This document shows, piece after piece, positions 50,150-58,942 of a stretch of DNA of 64,000 nucleotides. Made by a program: the position numbers and the translations under genes. The stretch is from Kineococcus aurantiacus (GTDB taxonomy: Bacteria; Actinomycetota; Actinomycetes; Actinomycetales; Kineococcaceae): the NCBI RefSeq assembly GCF_013409345.1, contig NZ_JACCBB010000001.1, forward strand, positions 4,340,001 to 4,404,000. Direction: 5' to 3'. How positions within the stretch are numbered: the first letter of the stretch is position 1; each line of letters starts with the position of its first letter. The notes beneath the pieces are model-generated. The model was not told where the DNA came from and made no database searches. It worked only from the letters and a program-made list of their open reading frames with translations.

Positions 50150-50898
50150 GCACCGCCACCCACGCCGACCTCATGTCCACGCTGCGCGAGGCCGCCCAGG
50201 CTGCGCTCGCCGTCCTGCCCCTGTCGGCGCCCGGGACCATCTCCAGCGTCCTCGCGGTCGCTCAGGCCCCCGACCTCGGCGACGAGGGCACCGCCGTGTC
50301 GGCGAACTTCGCCGGCGCCTCCAACGGCCGCGTCACCGTCATCGTAGGGGAGGAGACGCTGAACACGCTCCTCATGAGCCCCGAGGGCGCCCTGGACCCC
50401 GTCGACGCCCTGCGCCCGGCGCTGGAGACCGTCGTGCACGCCCTGGGCCAGTGCGTCCTGGAGGCCGGTGTCGAGGGCGACCCCGCCCAGGCCCTGCGCC
50501 AGCTCGACGGGGGCGCGGTCGCGGTCGTCGACGCGGCGGGGGAGACCCTGGCCCTCATCGGCCTGACCCTCACCGCGCAGACCGAGGCCCCGGCCCCGGC
50601 GCCCTCGGCGGCGGCGTTCGCCGGTGCGTCCCCGGCCGCCGCCGGCCCGCGCCGCACGATGGACCTGCTGCGCGACGTGCAGATGGACGTCACGGTCGAG
50701 CTGGGCCGCACCTCGATGACGGTGCAGGACCTGCTGGCCCTGACGCCGGGCTCGGTCGTGGAGCTGGACCGCGCGGCGGGCTCGCCCGCCGACATCCTGG
50801 TCAACGGCCAGCTCATCGCCCGCGGTGAGGTCGTCGTCGTGGACGAGGACTACGCCATCCGCATCACCGAGATCGTCACCCCGGAGGCCGGCGCCTGA
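50146..50898 (+). CDS. fliN: Flagellar motor switch protein FliN (long, FliY-like)
   Basis: A 250-residue protein, much longer than the about 130 residues of E. coli FliN. Residues about 165-245 are the SpoA domain ([34 protein letters not shown]). The N-terminal 145 residues, with [14 protein letters not shown] and [14 protein letters not shown], resemble a CheC-type domain as in FliY, though the catalytic residues of CheC phosphatases are not obvious. Overlaps fliM by four bases and fliO by one. Confidence 0.9.
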   Translation: MSTATHADLMSTLREAAQAALAVLPLSAPGTISSVLAVAQAPDLGDEGTAVSANFAGASNGRVTVIVGEETLNTLLMSPEGALDPVDALRPALETVVHALGQCVLEAGVEGDPAQALRQLDGGAVAVVDAAGETLALIGLTLTAQTEAPAPAPSAAAFAGASPAAAGPRRTMDLLRDVQMDVTVELGRTSMTVQDLLALTPGSVVELDRAAGSPADILVNGQLIARGEVVVVDEDYAIRITEIVTPEAGA

Positions 50899-51416
50899 TG
50901 GACGCCGTCGCCGCGATCGCGCGGACGAGCATCTCGCTGGTCGCGGTGCTCGGCCTGGTGTACCTGATCTCCCGCTGGCTGCGCCGCCGTCAGGGCGCCG
51001 CGGCCGGCGGGGCTGACTTCGCCGTCCTGGCCAAGCAGAGCCTGGGTGCGAAGGCCGCCGTCGCGCTGGTCAAGGTCGGCGACAAGGCCCTGGTCGTCGG
51101 GGTCTCCGACGCCGGGGTGAGCCTGCTGGGGGAGACCGACGTCGAGGCCGTGTTCAAGCCCTCGGCCGAAGCTGTCGAAGAGGTCGGCGGCACCGCCACG
51201 GACGCGGCGGAGCGCACGAACGGCACGGACGCCGACGACGCACCGGACGTCCCGGCCCCCGCGGTGGGGGAGCGGTACGTCCGCAAGGCCGGCGAGACGA
51301 TCGCCGTGAAGGCCCCCGCCCGGTACACCGCCCCCGGTGTGAGCGGTTCGGCCCTGTCCCCGGCCACCTGGTCCAAGGCAGTCGACGTTCTGCGTGAGAG
51401 GACGACCCGCAGGTGA
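50898..51416 (+). CDS. fliO: Flagellar export scaffold FliO
   Basis: A 172-residue single-pass membrane protein: helix SISLVAVLGLVYLISRWL then the FliO-type soluble strand pattern (LAKQSLGAKAAVALVKVGDK, LVVGVSDAGVSLL) and a charged tail. It sits immediately before fliP with a four-base overlap, the usual position. It assists FliP ring assembly. Confidence 0.85.
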   Translation: MDAVAAIARTSISLVAVLGLVYLISRWLRRRQGAAAGGADFAVLAKQSLGAKAAVALVKVGDKALVVGVSDAGVSLLGETDVEAVFKPSAEAVEEVGGTATDAAERTNGTDADDAPDVPAPAVGERYVRKAGETIAVKAPARYTAPGVSGSALSPATWSKAVDVLRERTTRR

Positions 51417-52306
51417 TGGAGTCCCGAGCCACCCGCCGCGCCCCCCGCCGGGCGCGGAGCCTGGCCGCCGCGCTGGTGCTCTCCGGCGGCCTGGTCGTCG
51501 GGGGCGCCCTCAGCGCCCAGGCGTCGGCCCCCGCGAGCGCCCCCGCCGTGGCCGCCGCGCCCGCCGCCATGAGCACCGCGCTGGGCGCGGGCGTGCAGGC
51601 CCCCACGGCACCGGCGGCCCCGGCCGCGCCGACCGGGCCCGTCTCGGGGTCGGTGACGATCAACGGCCTGGACGGCAAGCCCAGCCAGTCGATCACCGTC
51701 ATCATCGCCCTGACCCTGCTGTCGGTGGCCCCCGCGCTGCTGCTGCTCACGACGAGCTTCACCAAGATCCTCATCGTCCTGGGCCTGACCCGCAACGCCC
51801 TGGGCCTGCAGGGGACCCCGCCGAACCAGGTCCTGGCCGGTCTGGCGCTGTTCCTGACGATGTTCGTCATGGCGCCGACGTTCAGCGCCGTCAACGACGC
51901 CGCGATCCAGCCCTACCTCAAGGGCGAGAAGACCGCGACGGTCGCCTTCACGGACGGTTCGCAGCCGATGAAGGAGTTCATGCTCAAGCAGACGCGCCCG
52001 GAGGAGCTGGCGCTGATGACCAAGGCCGCCAAGCGGGACCTGCCCGAGACCCGCGAGGAGACGCCGCTGACGACGCTCGTGCCGGCGTTCGCCCTGTCGG
52101 AGCTGCGCAGCGCGTTCATCATCGGGTTCGTCATCTTCATCCCCTTCCTGGTGATCGACATCGTCGTCTCCGGGGCGCTGATGAGCCTGGGCATGATGAT
52201 GCTGCCCCCGGTCACGGTGTCCCTGCCGTTCAAGCTGCTGCTGTTCGTGATGGTCGACGGCTGGGGCCTGGTCATCAAGTCCCTCGTCGCCTCCTACGCC
52301 GGCTGA
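51413..52306 (+). CDS. fliP: Flagellar export gate protein FliP
   Basis: A 297-residue membrane protein with a cleavable-type N-terminal signal (RSLAAALVLSGGLVVGGALS) and the FliP core: LLSVAPALLLLTTSFTKILI, LGLTRNALGLQGTPPNQVLA, FALSELRSAFIIGFVIFIPF and GMMMLPPVTVSLPFKLLLF. It forms the export gate with FliQ and FliR. The start is GTG 51413 or ATG 51416. It is followed by two hairpins and a new promoter before fliQ. Confidence 0.95.
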   Translation: MMESRATRRAPRRARSLAAALVLSGGLVVGGALSAQASAPASAPAVAAAPAAMSTALGAGVQAPTAPAAPAAPTGPVSGSVTINGLDGKPSQSITVIIALTLLSVAPALLLLTTSFTKILIVLGLTRNALGLQGTPPNQVLAGLALFLTMFVMAPTFSAVNDAAIQPYLKGEKTATVAFTDGSQPMKEFMLKQTRPEELALMTKAAKRDLPETREETPLTTLVPAFALSELRSAFIIGFVIFIPFLVIDIVVSGALMSLGMMMLPPVTVSLPFKLLLFVMVDGWGLVIKSLVASYAG

Positions 52307-52338
52307 CCCGCTGCGCCGCAGGCGCTGCCACCACCCGA

Positions 52339-52382
52339 ACGCCGCGCCGCGGTCCCGACCGCCCGGGGCCGCGGCGCGGCGT
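52339..52382 (+). terminator. Hairpin after fliP
   Basis: ACGCCGCGCCGCGG (52339-52352) pairs perfectly with CCGCGGCGCGGCGT (52369-52382), loop 16 nt, 32 nt after the fliP stop. Confidence 0.65.
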
Positions 52383-52409
52383 CGTGCGTCCCGGCCCCTC
52401 CCACCCCCT

Positions 52410-52491
52410 CCCCGCGGTGATCAAGCACTTCGGTGATCAAGCACTCCTGTCCACGAGTGCTCGATCACCGAAGTGCTTGATCACCGCGGGG
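52410..52491. repeat. 37-bp near-perfect inverted repeat with internal direct repeats
   Basis: The arms at 52410-52446 and 52455-52491 pair over 37 bp with a single mismatch (52439 against 52462) and an 8-nt loop. Each arm contains two copies of GTGATCAAGCACT (the right arm in reverse, one with GATCGAG), so the element is a doubled palindrome. GATC occurs four times. It lies between the fliP hairpin and the fliQ promoter and encodes nothing evident. Candidates are a mobile palindromic element, a protein-binding site or a strong bidirectional terminator. Confidence 0.85.
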
Positions 52492-52536
52492 TGGGGAGGT
52501 GAGGGACGGGCGCCGCGGGCGCTGACCCGTTCGGGC

Positions 52537-52562
52537 TCAAGGGTTTCACCCGTACGGCCGAA
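52537..52562 (+). promoter_or_regulatory. Sigma-28-like promoter of fliQ-fliR-flhB
   Basis: TCAA (52537-52540) within CGGGCTCAAGGG, 16 bases, GCCGAA (52557-52562). The leader to fliQ would be about 30 nt and includes the ribosome-binding site GGAAGG. Confidence 0.65.
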
Positions 52563-52602
52563 ACAGTCTGCAGAACACCCCCGCGACCGGAAGGCGAAGC
52601 TG

Positions 52603-52881
52603 ATGACCGACGTGACCGTCATCCACCTGGGGATGACCGCTCTCGTCCTCGCCGCCAAGCTCTGCGCCCCCATGCTCCTGACGGCCCTGGCGGTCGGTTT
52701 CGGCATCTCGCTGTTCCAGAGCGTCACCCAGCTGCAGGAGCAGACGATCTCCTTCGTCCCCAAGGCCCTCGCGGTCGGTGCGGCCATCGTCATCTGCGGC
52801 AAGTGGATGCTCGGGGAGCTCACCAGCTTCACCACCGCGCTGTACGAGCAGATCCCCGCCCTGCTGACCCACGGCGGCTGA
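52603..52881 (+). CDS. fliQ: Flagellar export gate protein FliQ
   Basis: A 92-residue protein with two membrane helices: LGMTALVLAAKLCAPMLLTA then FGISLFQSVTQLQEQTISFV and KALAVGAAIVICGKWMLGEL, the FliQ pattern. ATG start behind GGAAGG. fliR starts five bases after its stop. Confidence 0.94.
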   Translation: MTDVTVIHLGMTALVLAAKLCAPMLLTALAVGFGISLFQSVTQLQEQTISFVPKALAVGAAIVICGKWMLGELTSFTTALYEQIPALLTHGG

Positions 52882-52886
52882 GCCGC

Positions 52887-53678
52887 GTGGAAGGCCTCCC
52901 GAACGTCCCCCTCGACCTGCTCGTGGCGGTCCTGCTGGCCTCGGTGCGCGCCGCCGCCTTCGTGGTGCTCGCCCCGCCGTTCGCCAACAAGGCCGTCAAC
53001 GGCCGCGTCAAGGCCATGCTGTCGGTCGCCATCGCGCTGCCGCTGGCCCAGGGGCTGCGCGGCACCGTCCCCGCCGTGGAGCCGGCCGCCCTCATCACCG
53101 CCGTCGTCCAGCAGGCCCTCGTCGGCGTCGTCATGGGCGCCTTCGTCGCGCTCGTGTTCGCCGCCGTGCAGGCCGCCGGGGACATGCTCGACCTCTTCGG
53201 CGGCTTCCAGCTCGCCAGCGCCTACGACCCGCTCATGCAGACCCAGACGGCCATCTTCGGCAAGCTCTACGCGTGGACCACGACGGCGCTGCTCGTCGTC
53301 ACCGGCGGCCACCTGCTCATCCTGCAGGGGTTCTTCCGCTCCTTCGACGTCCTGCCGCTGAACGCCGGCGTCGACGCCGGCACCGTCGCGAGGGTCTTCA
53401 CCGAGGGCGTCGGCCAGCTCGCGCTGTCCGCCCTGCAGATCGCCGCGCCCCTCATCGCCGTCCTGTTCATCACCGACATCGGGCTGGGCCTGCTGTCGCG
53501 CGTCGCCCCGGCCCTCAACGTCTTCGCCATGAGCTTCCCCGTGAAGATCCTCATCTGCCTCACCCTGGCCGGCTTCACCTTCTCCCTGCTGCCCGGCGTC
53601 GTCTCCGACATGGCCGACACCGCCCGCGAGACCGTCGTGCGGATGGTCACCCCCGTGGTCGGGGGTGGGACCGGGTGA
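52887..53678 (+). CDS. fliR: Flagellar export gate protein FliR
   Basis: A 263-residue membrane protein with about six hydrophobic segments. Typical parts are FVVLAPPFANKAVNGRVKAM, AAGDMLDLFGGFQLASAYDP and LNVFAMSFPVKILICLTLAG. The GTG at 52887 is chosen because it gives the right N-terminus just after fliQ; upstream frame is shadow. Its stop overlaps flhB (GTGA). Confidence 0.94.
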   Translation: MEGLPNVPLDLLVAVLLASVRAAAFVVLAPPFANKAVNGRVKAMLSVAIALPLAQGLRGTVPAVEPAALITAVVQQALVGVVMGAFVALVFAAVQAAGDMLDLFGGFQLASAYDPLMQTQTAIFGKLYAWTTTALLVVTGGHLLILQGFFRSFDVLPLNAGVDAGTVARVFTEGVGQLALSALQIAAPLIAVLFITDIGLGLLSRVAPALNVFAMSFPVKILICLTLAGFTFSLLPGVVSDMADTARETVVRMVTPVVGGGTG

Positions 53679-54757
53679 GCGGGGAGAAGACCGAGAAGCC
53701 GACCGCCAAGCGCCTCAAGGAGGCGCGCGACGAGGGCAACATCCCGTTCTCCCGGGACGTCGGGGCCTGGCTGTCCACCGGTGCCGGCGCCGTGGCCATC
53801 CCGCACACCATCGAGGCCGGCAAGGTCCTGGGCCAGCGCACCCTGGGCCGCATCGCCGAGGTCGCCGCCGACCCCGAACCCGGGCGGGCCCTGAGCGTGC
53901 TCACCGACACCTTCGCCGGGATCCCCGGCGTCCTGGGGCCGCTGGCCGTCGCCACCGTCCTGGCCGTCGTGGTCGCCGGCGCGGTCCAGGGCACCCTGCG
54001 GCCGGCGCCGAAGAAGCTGAAGCCGAAGTTCTCCAACCTCAACCCCGTCAACGGCTTCAAGCAGCACTGGGGCCCGCAGGCGCTGTGGGAGGGCGTCAAG
54101 TCGCTGCTGAAGACCGTCCTCATCGGCGTCGCGGTGTGGCTGGTCGTCAAGAACCTCGCCCCCGAGCTCATCGGCCAGGGCCTCATGCCGACCGGCGCGG
54201 TCCTGTCGATGACCGGCGCGGCCGTCGTGAAGATGATCGTCGTCACCATCGTCGTGGGTCTGCTCATCGCCGCCGCCGACTACGCCATGAGCCGGCGCCG
54301 CGTCATGGGCAAGCTGAAGATGAGCAAGCAGGACATCAAGCAGGAGCACAAGAACGCCGAGGGCGACCCGCTGCTCAAGGGCGCCATCCGCTCCAAGCAG
54401 ATGGCCATGTCCCGCAACCGCATGATGGCCGACGTCGCCAAGGCCGACGTCGTGCTGGTCAACCCCACCCACATCGCCATCGCCCTGCGCTACGAGCCGG
54501 GCACCGGCGCGCCCAAGGTCGTGGCCCGGGGCGCCGGCGCCATCGCCTCCAAGATCCGCGAGAAGGCCAAGGAGCACGACGTGCCCCTCGTCAAGGACGT
54601 CGAGCTGGCCCGCGCCATGTACAAGGGCGTCAAGGTCGGCCAGGAGATCCCCCCGGAGTTCTTCGCCGCCGTCGCCAAGGTCCTGGCCTTCGTCATGAGC
54701 CTGCGCACGCGCGGTTCGCTCACGGCGTTCGGCGAGGCCCACACGGTCCCGGCCTGA
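53675..54757 (+). CDS. flhB: Flagellar export switch protein FlhB
   Basis: A 360-residue protein with the N-terminal EKTEKPTAKRLKEARDEGNI signature, four membrane helices, and a cytoplasmic domain with the self-cleavage motif Asn-Pro-Thr-His at 263-266 (VLVNPTHIAIALRY). It switches export from rod/hook to filament substrates together with FliK. GTG start overlapping fliR. Confidence 0.96.
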   Translation: MSGEKTEKPTAKRLKEARDEGNIPFSRDVGAWLSTGAGAVAIPHTIEAGKVLGQRTLGRIAEVAADPEPGRALSVLTDTFAGIPGVLGPLAVATVLAVVVAGAVQGTLRPAPKKLKPKFSNLNPVNGFKQHWGPQALWEGVKSLLKTVLIGVAVWLVVKNLAPELIGQGLMPTGAVLSMTGAAVVKMIVVTIVVGLLIAAADYAMSRRRVMGKLKMSKQDIKQEHKNAEGDPLLKGAIRSKQMAMSRNRMMADVAKADVVLVNPTHIAIALRYEPGTGAPKVVARGAGAIASKIREKAKEHDVPLVKDVELARAMYKGVKVGQEIPPEFFAAVAKVLAFVMSLRTRGSLTAFGEAHTVPA

Positions 54758-54802
54758 GCCGGGCGGGCGCCCGCGGTGGGGGAGTCCCGCGGGCGAGGGG
54801 GT

Positions 54803-54828
54803 TCAAGGTGGCGGACCTCGGGGCCGAT
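54803..54828 (+). promoter_or_regulatory. Sigma-28-like promoter of the histidine kinase operon, leaderless layout
   Basis: TCAA (54803-54806) within GTTCAAGG, 16 bases, GCCGAT (54823-54828). GTG 54838, in frame with the kinase, is exactly 15 nt after the first G. Confidence 0.62.
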
Positions 54829-54837
54829 GGTGCACAC

Positions 54838-57063
54838 GTGGGCCGAACGGGTGATGGTGACGACGCGCGACGCGCGCCGGGCGGGCACGCCCCGCGCCCC
54901 GCGCCCGGTGCCCGCACCACCCGCGGCGCCTCCGTCGCCGCCCGCCTGACCCGCGTCCTCGGCGGCGTCGTCGCCCTCCTGCTGCTCGTCGGCGTCACCG
55001 GCGCCGGCGGCCTGCTGCTGACCGGCGCCTCCCGCGACCGCGAGACCCAGCTGCGCGGCCTCGAAGCCGCCAACGCCACGGTGCAGCTGACCCTCGCCGA
55101 CGCCGACGCCGCCGTCCGCGACTACCGCGACAGCGGCCAGCCCGCGCGCCTGCGCACCTACACCGACGCCGTGGCCGCCCTGCCCGCCCTGCGCGGCCGC
55201 GTCCAGTCCCTGCTCACCGACCCGTTGCAGCGCAGCCTGTTCACCGAGCAGTCCCGGCTCATCGACGTCTGGCTGGCCAGCACCGACCCCGACCGCGGGG
55301 CCGCCGACACCGCCGGGGCCGCCGCCGAGGTCGCCGCGTACGCCGCGGCGCGCGACGCCAACACCCGCCTGGACGCCCTGGCCCGCCACCAGCGCCGCGA
55401 CGCGACGAGCACCGAGAACCTGGTCCGCTACGGCGCCCTGGCCGGCACCGGCCTGACCCTCCTCGCGGCGCTCGCCGTCGTCGCCACCGCCGGCGCCCGC
55501 ACCCGCCGGGCCCTCGTGGACCCCCTGCGCGCCCTGGTGGACGTCCTCGACGCCCTCGGCCGCGGTGACCGCCGCGCCCAGGCCGACCCCGCCGGCGGGC
55601 CCGCGGAGGTCCGCACGGTCGCGCTGGCCGTCAACGACCTGGCCCGGGAGAACCGCCGGCTGCTGGAGGCCGCCGAGCGCTCCGCCCACCTGCACCGGGT
55701 GGCCGGCGACATCGGCCGCGAGGTGCGCGACCAGCTCGTCGCCCGCGACGCCCTGCAGGTCGCGGTGACCCGCCTGGGCCATGAGCTCGACGTCAGCCGC
55801 GCGTGGGTGCGCATGCTCCGCGACCCCCGGGACCCCGAGGGTCCCGTGGGTCCCGGCGGCACCGGGCTGGGGCCGGTGGCCGGGGAGTGGGCCCGCGACC
55901 CCCTGCTGCCGCTGGCCGAGGAGGTCTTCACCGACGCCCCCGGCGAGGTCCCCGGTGAGGTCCCCGGCGAGGTCCCCGGCGACGCCCGCGCCTGGCTGGC
56001 CGGGCTGCACGCCGCCGGGGACGTCCACGCCGTCGCCGACACCCGCGCCGCGCGCGGCCGCTCGGCGGTCCCCGACGCGTTCGTGCGCGGCACCGACGCC
56101 CGCGCGGTGCTGCTGGTGCCCATCGGGGTGGGGGAGAACCCGCACGGGCTGCTCACCCTGGTGTGCGGCCGCGGTCCCCGCGACTGGAGCGCCGAGGAGG
56201 TCGAGCTGGCCCGGTCGGTGGCCGTGGACCTGGCCCGCGCCCTCGTCCTGGCCGGCCTGTACCGCGCCCAGGAACGGCTGCTGGGGGAGCTGCGCGATGT
56301 CGAGTCGGTCAAGTCCGACCTCCTGGCGACCGTCTCCCACGAGCTGCGCACGCCCCTGACCTCCATCGCCGGCTACCTGGAACTGCTGCGCGACGGGGCC
56401 CTGGGACCGGTCGGCGACGACGTCGCCGCCGTGCTCGCCATCGTCGAGCGCAACACCGAGCGGCTGCGCGCCCTCATCGAGGACCTCCTGCTGCTGTCCC
56501 GCGTGGAGTCCGCGGCCCCCGGCCGGGGCACCACGGAGCTCGCCGACCTCGTCGGCAGCGTCCTGGCGACCGTCGCCGCCGGCCCGGCCCGCGGCGGCAC
56601 CGTGCGCTGCACCAGCGCCCCCGACGAGCTCGCCGGGCTGAGCGTGCCCGGCGACCGCGACCACCTGCACCGGGCCCTGCTGGCCGTCGTCGACAACGCC
56701 GTGAAGTTCTCCCCGGCCGGGTCCCTCGTCCGCCTGCGCGTCGAACGCCACCCGGACGCGGTGCGGATCGTCGTGCAGGACAACGGGATGGGCATCCCCG
56801 CCGGGGAGGTCGCCGGGGTCTTCGACCGCTTCGCGCGCGGCTCGAACGCCGCCCTGCAGCAGGTCCCCGGCACCGGCCTGGGCCTGACCGTGGCCCGCGA
56901 CCTGCTCCGCCTGCACGGCGGGCGGGTCGAGCTGGACTCCGTCGAGGACCGGGGGACCACCGCCGTCCTTACCCTGCCCCTGCGGTCCGGGGAGCTCACC
57001 GCGCCCCCCGGGCCCCCGCCCGCCCGCGAACCCCTCGACCTCGGCGCAGGAGGTGCCCGATGA
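54838..57063 (+). CDS. Membrane sensor histidine kinase (HAMP-GAF-HisKA-HATPase)
   Basis: A 741-residue kinase. A membrane helix near residues 40-65 is followed by an extracytoplasmic helical sensor region to about 200 (CHASE3-like pattern), a second helix near 205-225, a HAMP-like segment (RRALVDPLRALVDVLDALGR), a GAF domain, then HisKA with His501 in VSHELRTPLTSIAGYLELL and an ATPase domain (DNAVKFSPAG, DNGMGIP, GTGLGLTVARDLL). A 12-bp DNA repeat near 55940-55980 gives GEVPGEVPGEVPGD in the GAF domain. The GTG start is set by promoter geometry. It is coupled to a second kinase, so both probably act on the response regulator downstream. Confidence 0.87.
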   Translation: MGRTGDGDDARRAPGGHAPRPAPGARTTRGASVAARLTRVLGGVVALLLLVGVTGAGGLLLTGASRDRETQLRGLEAANATVQLTLADADAAVRDYRDSGQPARLRTYTDAVAALPALRGRVQSLLTDPLQRSLFTEQSRLIDVWLASTDPDRGAADTAGAAAEVAAYAAARDANTRLDALARHQRRDATSTENLVRYGALAGTGLTLLAALAVVATAGARTRRALVDPLRALVDVLDALGRGDRRAQADPAGGPAEVRTVALAVNDLARENRRLLEAAERSAHLHRVAGDIGREVRDQLVARDALQVAVTRLGHELDVSRAWVRMLRDPRDPEGPVGPGGTGLGPVAGEWARDPLLPLAEEVFTDAPGEVPGEVPGEVPGDARAWLAGLHAAGDVHAVADTRAARGRSAVPDAFVRGTDARAVLLVPIGVGENPHGLLTLVCGRGPRDWSAEEVELARSVAVDLARALVLAGLYRAQERLLGELRDVESVKSDLLATVSHELRTPLTSIAGYLELLRDGALGPVGDDVAAVLAIVERNTERLRALIEDLLLLSRVESAAPGRGTTELADLVGSVLATVAAGPARGGTVRCTSAPDELAGLSVPGDRDHLHRALLAVVDNAVKFSPAGSLVRLRVERHPDAVRIVVQDNGMGIPAGEVAGVFDRFARGSNAALQQVPGTGLGLTVARDLLRLHGGRVELDSVEDRGTTAVLTLPLRSGELTAPPGPPPAREPLDLGAGGAR

Positions 57064-58880
57064 CCACCGTCCCCACGTCCCCCGCCCCCGCACCCGTGCC
57101 CGCCGGCGGCCCCCGGCCGCTGCCCCCGCACCGGGAGGCCCAGCGGGTCGCCGCGCTGCGCGGCTACGGCCTGCTCGACCGCCCCGGCGACCCCGAGCTC
57201 GACGCCGTGGTCCGCATCGCCGCCTCCCTCGCCGGGGTGCCCACCGCGACCGTCAACCTCATCGACGCCCACCGCCAGTGCCAGCTGTCGGCCGTCGGCT
57301 TCCGCGGCGCCGCCTCGGACCGCCTGGAGTCGCTGTGCGCCCGCAACCTCGGCGACCCCGACGTCGTCGTCGTCCCCGACGCCCGCGCCGACGCCCGCTA
57401 CCGCGACTCCGCCTGGGTCGACGGCCGCCTCGCCGACGTCGTCTTCTACGCCTCCGCGCCCCTGGTCAGCCCCGAGGGGCACCACCTGGGCAGCCTGTGC
57501 GTCTTCGACACCGTCCGCCACGACCTGACCGGTGAGCAGGTCCAGCGGCTGCGCGACCTCGCCGGCGTCGTCGTGGCCCTGCTCGAGCGCCACCGGCGCC
57601 ACCGCGAGCAGGCCGTCCTGGCCGCCGAGGTCGAGGAGCAGCGCGAGCTGGCCCAGCTGACCCTGGCCGAGCTGGAGCGCCGCGAGGAGTTCACCCTCGC
57701 CCTACTGGACTCCGTCGACGTCGCCGTCGTGGCGTGCGACGCCACGGGCCGGCTCACCGTCTTCAACCCCACCGCCCGCCGCCTGCACGGCCTCGTCCAC
57801 GGCCCCGACGGCTCCTCCGGCGCCGCGCACCGGCTCCTGGCCGTCGACGGCACCCCGCTGGCCGACGGCGAGGTCCCCCTGCGCCGCGCCCTGGCCGGGG
57901 AGGCCGTGCGCGGCGTGGAGGTGCTCATCGCCCCCCGCGACGGCGACCCCGTGCGGGTGGTCTGCACCGGCCGCGCGCTGCACGACGCGGCCGGCACCGT
58001 CATCGGCGCCGTCGTGGCCATGCAGGACGTCACCGCCGACCGGGCCCACGTCGAGGCCCTCGAACGGGCCGGGGAGCAGCTGCGGCGCTCCAACGACGAG
58101 CTGGCCAACCTCGCCGCCGTCGCCAGCCACGACCTGGCCGCCCCCCTGACCGCCGTCGTCGGCTACCTCGAGCTCCTGCTGGACGTCCACACCACCACCC
58201 TGGGCCCCGAGGGCGCGCAGTGGGCCGGCACCGCCCTGCGCGCCGCGCAGCGCATGCAGGGGCTCATCGAGGCCGTCCTGGAGCACGCGCGCGCCGACTC
58301 CACCGGCCTGGTCCTGCAGCCCGTCGCGGTCCGCGACGTCCTGTCCCACGTCGTGGAGGACCTCGGCACCGCGGCCGCGCCCTCGCGCATCACCTACGCC
58401 GAGCGCGGCGCCGGTCCCGGCGGCGCGCCCGCCCACGTGCGGGCCGACCCGGTCCTGCTGCGCCAGCTGCTGCAGAACCTCGTCGGCAACGCCGTGCGCT
58501 ACCGCGACCCCGCGCGCGCCAGCCACGTCGAGGTCGCCGTGCGGGACCTGCCCACCGGCGGCTGGGAGCTGACCGTGGCCGACAACGGCCGCGGCATCCC
58601 CGCCGCCCAGCGCGAGCAGGTCTTCGCCATGTTCGCCGTCGCCGGCACCGGCGGGGAGGGCACCGGCGCCCAGCGCCGCCCCGGGCACGGCATCGGGCTG
58701 GCCACCTGCCAGCGCATCGTCGAGCGCCACGGCGGGCGCATCGCCGCCGAGCCGACCCCCGGCGGCGGCGCGACGCTGCGCGCCACCTTCCCCGCCGTCG
58801 GCCAGACTGGGGACCGGGCCGGCGTCCAGCCCGGGGCCGGTGCGGTGGGCGGGACCACCGCGCCGCTCAGGTCGGCCTGA
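57060..58880 (+). CDS. Cytosolic GAF-PAS sensor histidine kinase
   Basis: A 606-residue kinase without membrane segments. A GAF domain (about 40-185; RYRDSAWVDGRLADVVFYAS) is followed by a coiled linker, a PAS domain (about 215-330; ALLDSVDVAVVACDATGRL), HisKA with His357 in VASHDLAAPLTAVVGYLEL, and the ATPase (LLQNLVGNAVRYRDP, DNGRGIP, GHGIGLATCQRI). The layout recalls bacterial phytochrome-like kinases but lacks the bilin-binding features. Start ATG behind AGGAGGTG overlaps the stop of the first kinase. Tandem kinases and a CheY-like regulator behind a flagellar promoter suggest control of motility. Confidence 0.87.
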   Translation: MTTVPTSPAPAPVPAGGPRPLPPHREAQRVAALRGYGLLDRPGDPELDAVVRIAASLAGVPTATVNLIDAHRQCQLSAVGFRGAASDRLESLCARNLGDPDVVVVPDARADARYRDSAWVDGRLADVVFYASAPLVSPEGHHLGSLCVFDTVRHDLTGEQVQRLRDLAGVVVALLERHRRHREQAVLAAEVEEQRELAQLTLAELERREEFTLALLDSVDVAVVACDATGRLTVFNPTARRLHGLVHGPDGSSGAAHRLLAVDGTPLADGEVPLRRALAGEAVRGVEVLIAPRDGDPVRVVCTGRALHDAAGTVIGAVVAMQDVTADRAHVEALERAGEQLRRSNDELANLAAVASHDLAAPLTAVVGYLELLLDVHTTTLGPEGAQWAGTALRAAQRMQGLIEAVLEHARADSTGLVLQPVAVRDVLSHVVEDLGTAAAPSRITYAERGAGPGGAPAHVRADPVLLRQLLQNLVGNAVRYRDPARASHVEVAVRDLPTGGWELTVADNGRGIPAAQREQVFAMFAVAGTGGEGTGAQRRPGHGIGLATCQRIVERHGGRIAAEPTPGGGATLRATFPAVGQTGDRAGVQPGAGAVGGTTAPLRSA

Positions 58881-58891
58881 ACCCGGCCGAA
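58867..58891 (+). promoter_or_regulatory. Weak sigma-28-like candidate before the response regulator
   Basis: TCAG (58867-58870), 15 bases, GCCGAA (58886-58891). The -35 match and spacing are worse than the others, and the operon could be read through from upstream. Confidence 0.25.
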
Positions 58892-58942
58892 CAGGCCGGA
58901 CGAGAACCCCCACGCCCCTTCCAGGTCCAGGAGGACCCCGCC

